The translations under genes were made by a program, and so were the position numbers. From contig JAAVHC010000007.1 in assembly GCA_014799925.1 (NCBI GenBank), positions 1 to 43,064 of the forward strand: a stretch of 43,064 bases of DNA. Direction: 5' to 3'. Every line of letters begins with the position of its first letter. The stretch's first letter is position 1. The notes beneath the pieces were generated by a model. It was not told the origin of the DNA, made no database searches, and worked only from the letters and a program-made list of their open reading frames with translations. The stretch comes from Oscillibacter sp. (GTDB lineage Bacteria; Bacillota; Clostridia; Oscillospirales; Oscillospiraceae). Of the stretch, positions 7,985-16,027 are shown piece by piece.

Positions 7985-9361
7985 TCAGGAAAGCGCCGCC
8001 GGGTCGTCTCGCTCCGGGCGGTTCGCCCGCTTCTCACGGGCGGCGAGGACGGCGTAGCAGCCCAGGAACAGCAGGATCTGCACGACCGTGGAGCAGGGCG
8101 TGGCCAGTCCCACCCGGAACAGGGAAACCGGCTCCAGGCGGCTCATCAGCAGGGACACCGGGATGCGCACGCAGAACGCCCCGATGATGCCCTGGACCAT
8201 GACAAAGGCGGTATTCCCGCAGCCGTTGAAGTAGCCCGCGAAGCAGAACATAATGGAGGTCAGAAGCGTGTCGATGGCGTAGGCCCTGAGATAGTCCGCC
8301 GCCGCCCCGATGACCTGGTCGTCGCGGGCGAAGAGGGAGGCCAGCAGATCCCCGTGGAAGAAGGACATCCATGCCAGGACGATCCCGCAGCAGAGGGAGG
8401 TCCCCATGCCGTAGAACATCGCCTTTTTCGCCCGGTCCCGCCGGTCCGCGCCGATGTTCTGGGCCACAAAGGCGGACAGGGACTGCATATAGGCGGAGGG
8501 GACCAGCATGATGAAGCCGCACAGCTTCTCCGCCACGCCCACTCCGGCGGAGGCGATGACGCCCAGGCGGTTGACGATGGCGGCGATCGCCAGAAAGGAG
8601 ATGCTGACCAGAGCGTCCTGGAGGGCCACCGGCGTACCCAGCCGGAGGATCCGGCCGGTGAACCGGGGATGGAAGCGGATGAAGCTGGGGGAGAAAGCGA
8701 AGGGGAGGCCCCGGCGGGCGGTAAAGAGCAGGCTCAGGGCCACGCTGATTGCCTGGGCCAGCACCGTGGCGACGGCCGCCCCGGCCACTCCCATCCGGAA
8801 TCCCGCCACCAGCAGAAGATCCCCGGCAATGTTGACCGCGCAGGCGATGGCGACGGTGAGCAGAGGCGTCCTGGAGTCCCCGATGCCCCGGAACATGGCG
8901 CCCAGCACGTTATAGGCAACGATAAAGACCGCGCCGCCGGAACAGATGCGGACGTAGACCACGGTCTGCCCAAATGCCTCGGCGGGGGCCTGCATGATCC
9001 GGGCCATGGGGGACGCCGCCGCCGTCATGATCCCCGTCAGCAGCAGGGCCACGGCGGCGAACAGGGCGATGGCGCTGCCCAGGACCTGACCGGCCTCGTC
9101 GGACCGGCCCTTGCCCAGCCTCTGGCCCAGCAGCACCGTGGCGCCCATGGAGAGGCCGGTGATGACGGAGGTGACGGTCTGCATCACCTGGCTGCCGGTG
9201 GAAACGGCGGATACGTCGGCGGGCTGACCGAACTGGCCGACCACCATCAGGTCCACCGCGCCGTACATCGCCTGAAGAAACAGCGCCAGAAGCACCGGAA
9301 TGGTGAAACGGAGCAGCGGGGACAAAATCGGCCCTTCAATAAAGCTGTCCGTATGTTTCAT
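7985..9361 (-). CDS. MATE family multidrug/toxin exporter
   Basis: Cation-coupled efflux protein of the inner membrane. The 458 residues show two similar six-helix halves. Family features include the N-terminal PVLLALFLQAMYGAVDLMVVGQFG and the central NVLGAMFRGIGDSRTPL; the second half repeats the pattern (FAGYFNGCGNTAFVMVQ). AGGAGG stands 6-7 bases before the ATG at 9361. An intrinsic terminator lies in its leader, so expression is probably controlled by attenuation. The gene has no close downstream partner. The exported compound is unknown. Confidence 0.92.
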   Translation of the reverse strand: MKHTDSFIEGPILSPLLRFTIPVLLALFLQAMYGAVDLMVVGQFGQPADVSAVSTGSQVMQTVTSVITGLSMGATVLLGQRLGKGRSDEAGQVLGSAIALFAAVALLLTGIMTAAASPMARIMQAPAEAFGQTVVYVRICSGGAVFIVAYNVLGAMFRGIGDSRTPLLTVAIACAVNIAGDLLLVAGFRMGVAGAAVATVLAQAISVALSLLFTARRGLPFAFSPSFIRFHPRFTGRILRLGTPVALQDALVSISFLAIAAIVNRLGVIASAGVGVAEKLCGFIMLVPSAYMQSLSAFVAQNIGADRRDRAKKAMFYGMGTSLCCGIVLAWMSFFHGDLLASLFARDDQVIGAAADYLRAYAIDTLLTSIMFCFAGYFNGCGNTAFVMVQGIIGAFCVRIPVSLLMSRLEPVSLFRVGLATPCSTVVQILLFLGCYAVLAAREKRANRPERDDPAALS

Positions 9362-9407
9362 GAGAAAGGACCTCCTTTTATATCGAAATGAGGCGGAGGA
9401 ACGCCGT

Positions 9408-9458
9408 AAAAAAATCCGAATAAGGCAACGGGCGTCTCATCCCGCCATCTTATCCGGA
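9408..9458 (-). promoter_or_regulatory. Attenuator-like terminator in the MATE leader
   Basis: On the minus strand, TCCGGATAAG pairs with CTTATTCGGA around an inner GGCG/CGCC stem, followed by seven T. It ends 46 bases before the MATE start. An upstream hairpin GCGCC / GGCGT (about 9462-9482) could take part in switching. No known riboswitch class was recognised. Confidence 0.6.
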
Positions 9459-9532
9459 CCCACGCCTCCTGCGGGCGCATCTCCTCCGATGAACGGTTAT
9501 CAGTATATCCGCCTGACGGGGATTTGTCAAGC

Positions 9533-10229
9533 GGGCATATTCCCTATCCCTTTTACCCTTCGTGTTGATGGATATGTGTACTGGCAATTCCACTAATCAT
9601 TACTTGAAATTGAAAGTTGGCAATGATATAATCGACGAGACAAATCGGGATTTGTTGAGTTGGCTAAATTCAGCAAAAAACAAGGAGAGATTGTAATGAT
9701 AAGTTTGGTTGCTCAGCTTGCTCTTTGGATATGGTTTTTTGGCTGCATAAAATCATATAAGACAAGTAAATGGATATTGTCAAAGGGAGTTGGAATTAAG
9801 AGTGCAGAATTTGTAGTGCTGTGCCTTTTTACTACCGGAGTGGTTTTATATCATGCAGTATATCCTGTTGGGAAATGGTTTTTGCTGTTCGTTTTGTCAT
9901 GTTGGATAATTGTTCAATTTTTCTGCCATTGGTACTTTACCATTTTTGGAGTGTCAGAAAAAAAGTTAAAGGGATATAATGAATGCTTCAGCGATACTGT
10001 TCGTTTCATTCCGGCAAGTGATACGAAGCTAATACCTGATTTGTATCATACAATTTTACACATTCTCATCCTCATTAACATTGTACTTATTTTCCTGCAG
10101 AGATAGGGTATTTCTTATGAATTACAAGTTTTAGGTTTTATTGACAAACCCCAGTTTATCGAGCAACCTGACGAATGTGGAAAATTATCAGGCATTTATC
10201 AACACGAAAAGTAAAAGGGCATATTCCCT
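9533..10229. other. AT-rich island between 13-bp direct repeats
   Basis: GGGCATATTCCCT occurs at 9533-9545 and again at 10217-10229. The DNA between is clearly AT-rich against GC-rich neighbours and holds one small membrane-protein gene. The 9362-9695 gap contains the MATE leader and the left repeat. This may be an inserted segment with a duplicated target, but no integrase or transposase is present. Confidence 0.5.
9696..10106 (+). CDS. Hypothetical membrane protein in the AT-rich island
   Basis: Unrecognised 136-residue protein. The start ATG 9696 (MISLVAQLALWIW) is chosen because AAGGAG lies about 9 bases upstream; a TTG-started frame from 9660 has none. Four hydrophobic segments are visible: about 1-17, 35-58, 62-82 and 115-134. 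A polar stretch between the last two holds SEKKLKGYNECFSDTVRF. Codon use is AT-rich, unlike the genes on both sides, which fits recent arrival. No partner gene is present. Confidence 0.65.
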   Translation: MISLVAQLALWIWFFGCIKSYKTSKWILSKGVGIKSAEFVVLCLFTTGVVLYHAVYPVGKWFLLFVLSCWIIVQFFCHWYFTIFGVSEKKLKGYNECFSDTVRFIPASDTKLIPDLYHTILHILILINIVLIFLQR

Positions 10230-10270
10230 CCCGGCCTGGCATAAGCTAGAGGAAAAAGGGGGGATTTGGA

Positions 10271-11320
10271 TTGTCGGACACCAATATATACCGCCGCCGG
10301 GCCCAACAGCTCCGCCGCGCCAGAGGGCGCAGGAGCGGCAGGACGGGGGAGAACCCGGTGCTGATCCGGCTGGTGATCTGCGGCGCGGCCTTTGTGCTGC
10401 TGGTAGCGGCCAAGCTGCTGTTCCCGGAGGCGGTGGGGCAGCTGGCGGACTCCGCCAGGCAGCTGATCGGCCGGGACGCGGACTTCAAAGAGGCCTTTGC
10501 CGCCGTGGGCCGGGCCGTCAGCGGCGAGGCGGGGGTCGGCGATTCCCTCCAGGATGCCTACGCCGCCGTATTCAACGCCTCCCTTCAGCCGGAGGAGGAG
10601 CCCGCTGCCGAAGAAGAAGCGCCTCAGCCGCCGGAGGACCCGGCCGGCCCGGCGGACGCCGCCGTCCAGCCCGCAGACAGCGGGACGCGGCTTCTCCGTC
10701 ATACGTTCCTGCCCCTGCCGGAGGCGGATAAGGCCGTCATGCGGGAAGTGATCATCCTGCCGGAGGCGGCGTCCCCGGCGGTCCTGCCCGCGGGGGACGC
10801 CGCGGAAGACGCTGCGGAGGACGGCGGAACGGAGGACGCGCCGGAGGAGGATTCCGGCGAGACTGCGGCGGCGATGTCGTATACGATGGCCCCTCTGCCG
10901 GAGAACGCCAGTCTGGAGCAGCGGAACCTGGGCTTTGAACACTGCACGCCGGTACAGGGCCGGCTGTCCTCCACATTTGGCTGGCGGGAGCACCCGGTGG
11001 AGGGGGGAAACCGCTTCCACTACGGAGTGGACCTGGCGGCGGAGAGCGGAACGGACGTGCTGGCCTTTGCGGACGGCGAGGTTTACGCCTCCGGGGAGAG
11101 CAGCACCCTGGGCAACTATATCATGCTCCGCCATGAGGGAGGGTATATCACCCTCTACGCCCATTGCAGCCGGATCACCGCCGCGGGCGGCCGCGTGTCC
11201 ATGGGAGAGAAAATCGCTGAGGTGGGAGCCACCGGTCTGGTTACCGGCGCCCACCTCCACTTTGAGCTTCACGACGGGGAGCTGTATCTCAACCCCATCT
11301 ACTATGTTGCGGTGGGGTAA
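10271..11320 (+). CDS. M23 metallopeptidase, SpoIVFA-like
   Basis: Membrane-anchored LytM/M23 protein of 349 residues. A basic N-terminus is followed by one membrane helix (about 30-51), an acidic Ala/Pro/Glu-rich linker (about 100-210) and a C-terminal M23 domain. Both zinc motifs are intact: HYGVDL near 249 and HLHFEL near 328. Start TTG 10271 has a GGGGGGA tract upstream. The next gene is an M50 protease that overlaps it, the arrangement of spoIVFA-spoIVFB, where IVFA holds IVFB inactive until sigma-K processing. Bacillus SpoIVFA is generally regarded as non-catalytic; here the metal ligands are kept. A wall hydrolase role is the alternative. Confidence 0.8.
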   Translation: MSDTNIYRRRAQQLRRARGRRSGRTGENPVLIRLVICGAAFVLLVAAKLLFPEAVGQLADSARQLIGRDADFKEAFAAVGRAVSGEAGVGDSLQDAYAAVFNASLQPEEEPAAEEEAPQPPEDPAGPADAAVQPADSGTRLLRHTFLPLPEADKAVMREVIILPEAASPAVLPAGDAAEDAAEDGGTEDAPEEDSGETAAAMSYTMAPLPENASLEQRNLGFEHCTPVQGRLSSTFGWREHPVEGGNRFHYGVDLAAESGTDVLAFADGEVYASGESSTLGNYIMLRHEGGYITLYAHCSRITAAGGRVSMGEKIAEVGATGLVTGAHLHFELHDGELYLNPIYYVAVG

Positions 11321-11921
11321 GGTTGAGATCGGGTGGGGCTTCGCCGCGTTGACGGCGCTGGCTCTTCTGGCGGGAGCCGGGGAAGTCCTGCCCCTGGTGA
11401 TGGTTTCCTCGGCGTGCCACGAGCTGGGACACCTGGCCGCCCTGCGCCTGGCGGGCGCCGGGGTGGAACGTTTCCGTCTTACCGCCTTCGGCGCGGAGAT
11501 CCGGGCGGATACCCGGCGGCTGTCCTATCCCCGCGAGATCGTCTGCACCCTGGCGGGACCGGCGGTAAACCTGCTGCTGGCGCTGGCCTTCGCCCGGTGG
11601 GCGGGGGACGACGTGGCGGCGGGGGCCAATCTGCTGCTGGGATGCTTCAATCTGCTGCCGGTTCCGGCCCTGGACGGCGGGCGGGCGCTGCATCTGCTTG
11701 TCAGCTGGCTGCGGAACCCATTGGCGGCGGACAAGGTCTGCCGGTGGGTGGGGCTGAGCTGCGCCTTGGGCCTCACCGGGGCGGCGCTGGCGATGACGGC
11801 GCGGTATCACGCGGGGCTGTTTCTGCTGCTGGGCGCGGCGGGGACGCTGCTGCCTCAATTGCCCATAGGGCAGTCTGCGGGAGTCCGCGCCCGCGGGCGC
11901 AAATATAGTGGAGGCACTTGA
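11304..11921 (+). CDS. M50 site-2 protease, SpoIVFB-like
   Basis: Intramembrane zinc protease of 205 residues. The start ATG 11304 lies within the 3' end of the preceding gene (17-base overlap), suggesting translational coupling. Motifs are SSACHELGHLAALRL, with HELGH at 39-43 in a hydrophobic segment, and NLLPVPALDGGRAL, the NPDG-type motif carrying the third metal ligand. No CBS domain is present, unlike Bacillus SpoIVFB. The likely job is pro-sigma-K processing in the mother cell. The final residues KYSGGT and the stop codon come from an inverted-repeat element that begins at 11904, so the native C-terminus may have been replaced. Confidence 0.82.
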   Translation: MLRWGKVEIGWGFAALTALALLAGAGEVLPLVMVSSACHELGHLAALRLAGAGVERFRLTAFGAEIRADTRRLSYPREIVCTLAGPAVNLLLALAFARWAGDDVAAGANLLLGCFNLLPVPALDGGRALHLLVSWLRNPLAADKVCRWVGLSCALGLTGAALAMTARYHAGLFLLLGAAGTLLPQLPIGQSAGVRARGRKYSGGT

Positions 11922-12077
11922 GAACATATTACTTCCGAACTGAAAGGTCGGAAGTAATGGCCGCCATGTTTTGCGGTTGCCGCTGTTTACAGCGGCGAGC
12001 AAAACGGCTTAAATCAAATGTTTTATTTCCGAGCTTTAAGCTCGGAAATAATAATATTTTTAAGTGTATCCACTATA
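11904..12077. mobile_element. Family A inverted-repeat element (MITE-like), 174 bp
   Basis: Ends TATAGTGGAGGCACTTGAG and TTTTTAAGTGTATCCACTATA (shown here as imperfect inverted repeats of about 20 bp). Inside are ATTACTTCCGA/TCGGAAGTAAT, GCCGCTG/CAGCGGC and ATTTCCGAGC/GCTCGGAAAT hairpins, with no gene. TA at each outer end would fit a TA target. Together with the next two entries it accounts for the 11922-12325 gap. Confidence 0.8.
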
Positions 12078-12115
12078 AAAAGATGCGCAGATGCGCAGTA
12101 CCTCCCCCAATACGC

Positions 12116-12154
12116 AAAAAGGCGTGCCGCAGGTCCCTGCTCCTGCGGCACGCC
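12116..12154 (-). terminator. Minus-strand terminator beyond larE
   Basis: A 13-bp perfect stem GGCGTGCCGCAGG / CCTGCGGCACGCC with an 8-base loop, followed on the minus strand by TTTTT. It probably was the original larE terminator before the 162-bp element inserted between them. Confidence 0.8.
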
Positions 12155-12167
12155 GTCTCTTCTCTGA

Positions 12168-12329
12168 TTAGAGCAGCACCCAAAAATACTGAGAAAAGTT
12201 CAGCGGTCCAGAAAACGCATGGCCGCGTTGTCGTCTTTGACGGGCGTCAGCCCGTCTGCGTCCTCCGCCTTGCCCTGCGTTCCCTGCCCTCGCTTCCTTT
12301 TTTCTCATTATTTCTGGGAACTGCTCTAA
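12168..12329. mobile_element. Family B inverted-repeat element (MITE-like), 162 bp
   Basis: Ends are a 30-bp inverted repeat with about 4 mismatches: left TTAGAGCAGCACCCAAAAAT..., right ...ATTTCTGGGAACTGCTCTAA. It has no gene, but an internal GACGGGC/GCCCGTC hairpin. The larE stop codon TAG lies in the right end. Confidence 0.75.
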
Positions 12330-13087
12330 GTTTCCCGCGTGACGCGCGGAGAGGGGTCCAGGACGATATCGCGAAAATCCGCCGCCAAAAGCTCCCGAAG
12401 CTCCGGCAGCAGACGCCGAGCAAGCGCCGTCTGCTCCGGCCGCACCTGGAGCAGCGCCTCCGCGCCCCGCAGGCGCAGGCGGAAGTCGGAAAATCCCCGC
12501 GCCATCAGGGCCCGCTCCCCCCGCGCCGCCCGCTCCAGATCTTCCCGGAGGATGGCCGTCCCGGCGGGGACGCGGGTGGCGAGGCAGGCGTAGGACGGCT
12601 TGCTCCATACGGGCAGGCCGGCCTCATGGGCCAGGCGGCGGACGTCCGCCTTGGTGACGCCGCATTCCCGCAGGGGTGACCGGACCCCCAGCTCTCTGAG
12701 GGCCCGCATACCGGGACGGTCCGACGCGTCGTCGGAGGCGTTGCAGCCGTCCAGCACGAGGGGGAAGCCGTCCCGGCGGGCGCGGTCCAGCAGGAGGGAA
12801 AAGAGGGCGCGCTTGCAGTAGTAGCAGCGGTCCGCCGGGTTCGCGGCCACCTCCGGAACGGACAGGATGTCGTATTCGATGACCGTCAGCGCCGTTCCCA
12901 GCCGGCAGGCGACGGCCTGGGCGTCCTCCAGCTCAAAGTCCGGCTGAAAGGGGGTCCTGACGAAATAGGCGGCCGTCCGCCGGCTCCAGGCCGCGGAGGC
13001 GGAAAGGAGGTACGCGGAGTCCACGCCGCCGGAAAAGGCGATGGCGCAGACAGGATTCTCCTCAAAAAATTCTCTTAATGTCAACAT
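12326..13087 (-). CDS. larE: LarE family ATP-dependent sulfur transferase
   Basis: LarE gives up a cysteine sulfur to build the nickel-pincer nucleotide cofactor of lactate racemase. The 253 residues show a PP-loop SGGVDS (19-24), RCYYCK (87-92) and YACLATR with Cys168, matching the segment that holds the sulfur-donating cysteine in the family. Its start overlaps the coaW stop by 7 bases, so the two are co-transcribed. No larA, larB or larC is in the window. The last codon is followed by a TAG that belongs to the inserted element, so the native tail may be altered. A related PP-loop sulfur-transfer role remains possible. Confidence 0.88.
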   Translation of the reverse strand: MLTLREFFEENPVCAIAFSGGVDSAYLLSASAAWSRRTAAYFVRTPFQPDFELEDAQAVACRLGTALTVIEYDILSVPEVAANPADRCYYCKRALFSLLLDRARRDGFPLVLDGCNASDDASDRPGMRALRELGVRSPLRECGVTKADVRRLAHEAGLPVWSKPSYACLATRVPAGTAILREDLERAARGERALMARGFSDFRLRLRGAEALLQVRPEQTALARRLLPELRELLAADFRDIVLDPSPRVTRET

Positions 13088-13926
13088 GGCGCCGTTCCGT
13101 TCTCTTCCATCAGATGCAGCGCCGCCCCAATAGACGTGGCGTGGGTCGCGTTGTCAGGGATGATGAACCGGATGCCGTGGAGCCGGGTGAAAAGATCGAA
13201 GCACTCCCGGGCCTGGGGCAGATTGGACATGAATCCGGTGAGGACCGCCGTTTCGCAGCCGCAGTACCGGCAGGCCATGACCGCCGTAGTGCCGATGGAT
13301 TGCAGCACCATGTTGATCACGCCGGCGGCGAAATCGCCGGGAGATGCGTCGTCGGACACGTTGCCGAAATTGGCGGCGGTGATGTCCAGAGGCAGGGAGG
13401 GGTGGCTGTTCCGGGTCAGGTCGCCTACCGTCAGATCCGTCTGATTCACGTCTCCATCGGCGGCCAGCTTGACGATCTGCTGGTACTTCCGGGTGCCGCA
13501 CAGCCGGGAGCAGAGTCCCGCCAGGGTGCCGCCGCCCACGCCGGAGCCGCAGAGGTGGCGCACCGGCATTCCCTTCTCCGCCCAGATAAAGGCGGTGCCG
13601 GTGCCCATGCTGACCACCACGGCCCGTCCCTGGCCGCTGAGAGCCAGACCGCCGGTGCCTACGGCGGTGAACTCCTCCACCTTCTCCGTGGGGATGCCGT
13701 AGATGTCCTCGTCTATATGGGACGCGCCCACGCCCGTCAGGGCGATCCGGGCTACGTCATTGAGCTTGAGGCGGTTGGTGAACAGGAAATTCCCCATTGC
13801 GCCGTACAGGGAGGTGATGGGGTCCTGGGCGCTCACACGGTGCATGGCGATGGTGCTCCCGTCGGACCGCAGCCCCACGATTTTGGTGGTGGACCCACCG
13901 ATGTCGATCCCTAAAATAATGGACAT
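13081..13926 (-). CDS. coaW: Type II pantothenate kinase-like protein
   Basis: Phosphorylates pantothenate, the first step to coenzyme A, in the cytoplasm. The 281-residue ASKHA-fold protein has the N-terminal phosphate-1 motif GIDIGGSTTK, a middle SMGTGTAFIW phosphate-2 motif, CGSGVGGGTLAGL, and a late VLTGFMSN segment, as in type II pantothenate kinases. It is first in the coaW-larE pair and has a strong own promoter. Other ASKHA kinases share the fold, so the substrate is the least certain part. Confidence 0.82.
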   Translation of the reverse strand: MSIILGIDIGGSTTKIVGLRSDGSTIAMHRVSAQDPITSLYGAMGNFLFTNRLKLNDVARIALTGVGASHIDEDIYGIPTEKVEEFTAVGTGGLALSGQGRAVVVSMGTGTAFIWAEKGMPVRHLCGSGVGGGTLAGLCSRLCGTRKYQQIVKLAADGDVNQTDLTVGDLTRNSHPSLPLDITAANFGNVSDDASPGDFAAGVINMVLQSIGTTAVMACRYCGCETAVLTGFMSNLPQARECFDLFTRLHGIRFIIPDNATHATSIGAALHLMEENGTAPC

Positions 13927-13980
13927 ATGATGTATCCTCCCGGAAAGGTGGTTTTCAGGGCAAGCCCTTACCGTTTCCCT

Positions 13981-14009
13981 ATATTAAAAGATATGGAAGG
14001 AAATGTCAA
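13981..14009 (-). promoter_or_regulatory. Promoter of coaW-larE
   Basis: TTGACA, 17 bases, TAATAT on the minus strand, about 55 bases before the coaW start. Confidence 0.75.
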
Positions 14010-14017
14010 TTCCAACG

Positions 14018-14046
14018 TTGCAAATCCGGGAAAAAAGTTATACTAT
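14018..14046 (+). promoter_or_regulatory. Promoter of pncB
   Basis: TTGCAA, 17 bases, TACTAT, with an overlapping TATACT. It lies about 65 bases before the pncB start, back to back with the coaW promoter. Confidence 0.55.
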
Positions 14047-14110
14047 ATAAGGGACGGGCCCGTGGAAGCGCGCCCGCCCATTACGGAAAGGAAGCAAGGA
14101 GCTTACTGTT

Positions 14111-15559
14111 ATGGAGCGCAAGGAATCACTGAATCTGTCCATGCTGTTTGACTTTTATGAAATGACGATGGCCAACGGCTACTTCCGCCAGGGGATGCAG
14201 GACCGGATCACCTATTTCGACGTCTTCTTCCGCCGGGTGCCGGACGGAGGCGGCTTCGCCATCGCCGCCGGACTGGAGCAGCTGGTGGAGTACATCCGGG
14301 ACCTTCACTTCGATGAGGACGACATCGCCTTTCTGCGGAGCAAGAACCTCTTTCAGGAGGACTTCCTGAACTACCTGCGCCATTTCAGGTTCACCGGCGA
14401 CATCTGGGCCGTGCCGGAGGGCACCCCGGTGTTTCCCGGCGAGCCCCTGGTGACGGTCCGGGCCCCGGCCTCCCAGGCCCAGCTCATTGAGACCTACGCC
14501 CTGCTGTGCGTCAACCACCAGAGCCTCATCGCCACCAAGGCCAACCGGGTGGTCCGGGCCGCCGGCGGCCGGACGGTGCTGGAGTTCGGCTCCCGCCGGG
14601 CCCAGGGCGTGGACGGGGCCGTGGTGGGCGCGCGGGCGGCGTACATCGGCGGCGTCCACGGCACGGCCTGCGCCATCAGCGACCAGCTCTACGGCGTGCC
14701 CGCCGCCGGGACCATGGCCCACTCCTGGGTCCAGATGTTCGACAGCCAGTACGAGGCGTTCAAGACCTACTGCGAGATTTACCCCACCAACGCCGTGCTG
14801 CTGGTGGACACCTACAACACGCTGAAAAGCGGCGTGCCCGACGCCATCCGGGCCTTCAACGAGGTGCTGCGGCCCCGGGGCATCACCAAATGCGGCATCC
14901 GCCTGGACTCCGGCGACATCGCCTATCTGAGCAAGGAGGCCCGGAAGCTGCTGGACGCGGCGGGCTGGGAGACCTGCACCATCTCCGCCTCCAACTCCCT
15001 GGACGAGGAGCTCATCCGGGACCTGCTCCAGCAGGGGGCCAGGATCGACGCCTTCGGCGTGGGCGAGCGGCTCATTACCGCCCGCAGCGAACCGGTCTTC
15101 GGCGGGGTGTACAAGCTGGTGGCCGTGGAGGATGAGGATGGGACCATTCTCCCCAAGATCAAGATCAGCGAGAACGTGACCAAGATCACCACGCCCCACT
15201 TCAAGAAGCTCTACCGCTTCTACGGCAAGGACACGGGCAAGGCCATCGCGGACTACCTCGCCGTCCACGACGAGACGGTGGACGATTCCCAGCCGCTGGT
15301 CATCTTCGACCCCGACGCCACGTGGAAGAAGAAGGAAGTCTACGATTTCACCGCCAGGGAGCTGCAGGTGCCCGTTTTCAAAAACGGCGAGCTGGCGTAT
15401 GCCCTCCCCTCCCTGCCGGAGATCCGGGCCTACTGTCAGGAGCAGGTGGACACCCTGTGGGAGGAGGTCAAGCGCTTCGATAACCCCCACAAGTACTACG
15501 TGGACCTGTCCCGGAAGCTGTGGGACGTGAAGCACGGCCTGCTGGAGAAAAACGGATAA
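14111..15559 (+). CDS. pncB: Nicotinate phosphoribosyltransferase
   Basis: Makes nicotinate mononucleotide from nicotinate and PRPP in NAD salvage. The 482 residues contain EFGSRRAQG and GGVHGTACAI of the active-site region, GTMAHSWVQMF, VLLVDTYNTLKSGVPDAI, GIRLDSGDIAYLSKEAR and FGVGERLITA, all typical of the family. AAGGAG lies about 9 bases before the ATG. It is divergent from coaW-larE. Downstream is a Sel1-repeat gene only 12 bases away. Confidence 0.96.
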   Translation: MERKESLNLSMLFDFYEMTMANGYFRQGMQDRITYFDVFFRRVPDGGGFAIAAGLEQLVEYIRDLHFDEDDIAFLRSKNLFQEDFLNYLRHFRFTGDIWAVPEGTPVFPGEPLVTVRAPASQAQLIETYALLCVNHQSLIATKANRVVRAAGGRTVLEFGSRRAQGVDGAVVGARAAYIGGVHGTACAISDQLYGVPAAGTMAHSWVQMFDSQYEAFKTYCEIYPTNAVLLVDTYNTLKSGVPDAIRAFNEVLRPRGITKCGIRLDSGDIAYLSKEARKLLDAAGWETCTISASNSLDEELIRDLLQQGARIDAFGVGERLITARSEPVFGGVYKLVAVEDEDGTILPKIKISENVTKITTPHFKKLYRFYGKDTGKAIADYLAVHDETVDDSQPLVIFDPDATWKKKEVYDFTARELQVPVFKNGELAYALPSLPEIRAYCQEQVDTLWEEVKRFDNPHKYYVDLSRKLWDVKHGLLEKNG

Positions 15560-15571
15560 GGAGAGCAAACA

Positions 15572-15961
15572 ATGGCAAACCCCTGCTACAGGCCATGTCC
15601 GGAGCTGGATATCTGCAACGGGCTCATTGACAAATATTTTCTGACCAGGCAGTATGACAAGTGCTTCGCCGGCCATCTGCCCCTTGCGGAGCAGGGCTAT
15701 CCCCTGGCCGAGTGCCAGATCGGCTATTTCTGCCTGGAGGGGCTGGGCGTGGAGAAGGACCCGGAAAAGGCCTTCTACTGGACCCGCCGGGCGGCGGAGC
15801 ACGGCGACCGGGACGGCCAGTTCAACCTGGGCTGCTTCTATGAGGACGGGACCGGCACGGCCCGGGACATGGAGCAGGCCGCCCGCTGGTATCGGGAAGC
15901 CGCCCGTCAGGGCCATGACCTGGCGGTCAAAAAGTGCGAAGAGCTGCGGGTCAGTTTATAA
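15572..15961 (+). CDS. Small Sel1-repeat protein
   Basis: A 129-residue cytoplasmic-looking protein with about two to three Sel1/TPR-like repeats: AEQGYPLAECQIGYFCLEG (about 40-58), AEHGDRDGQFNLGCFYEDG (about 75-93) and ARQGHDLAVKKCEEL at the end. Such repeats bind other proteins; no enzymatic part is present. It starts 12 bases after pncB with AAGGAG upstream, so it is probably translated from the same message. Its partner is unknown. Confidence 0.85.
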   Translation: MANPCYRPCPELDICNGLIDKYFLTRQYDKCFAGHLPLAEQGYPLAECQIGYFCLEGLGVEKDPEKAFYWTRRAAEHGDRDGQFNLGCFYEDGTGTARDMEQAARWYREAARQGHDLAVKKCEELRVSL

Positions 15962-16027
15962 GCTGCGTCACTTTCGTAACGAATGGGCGGAGGACGTCCG
16001 CCCATACAAGAGAAAAAGGAGCCTCCA

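Noticed and set aside
9408-9520. ZTP, guanidine or fluoride riboswitch before the MATE gene
   Set aside because: I compared it with the conserved cores I remember and none fits; only the attenuator layout is supported.
10141-10731. 196-codon frame overlapping the M23 gene
   Set aside because: Runs into Arg/Gly-rich text in the shifted frame of the M23 gene; no start signal.
14126-15916. 596-codon frame on the minus strand
   Set aside because: Mirror of pncB and the Sel1 gene with Gly/Val/His-rich sequence and no family features.
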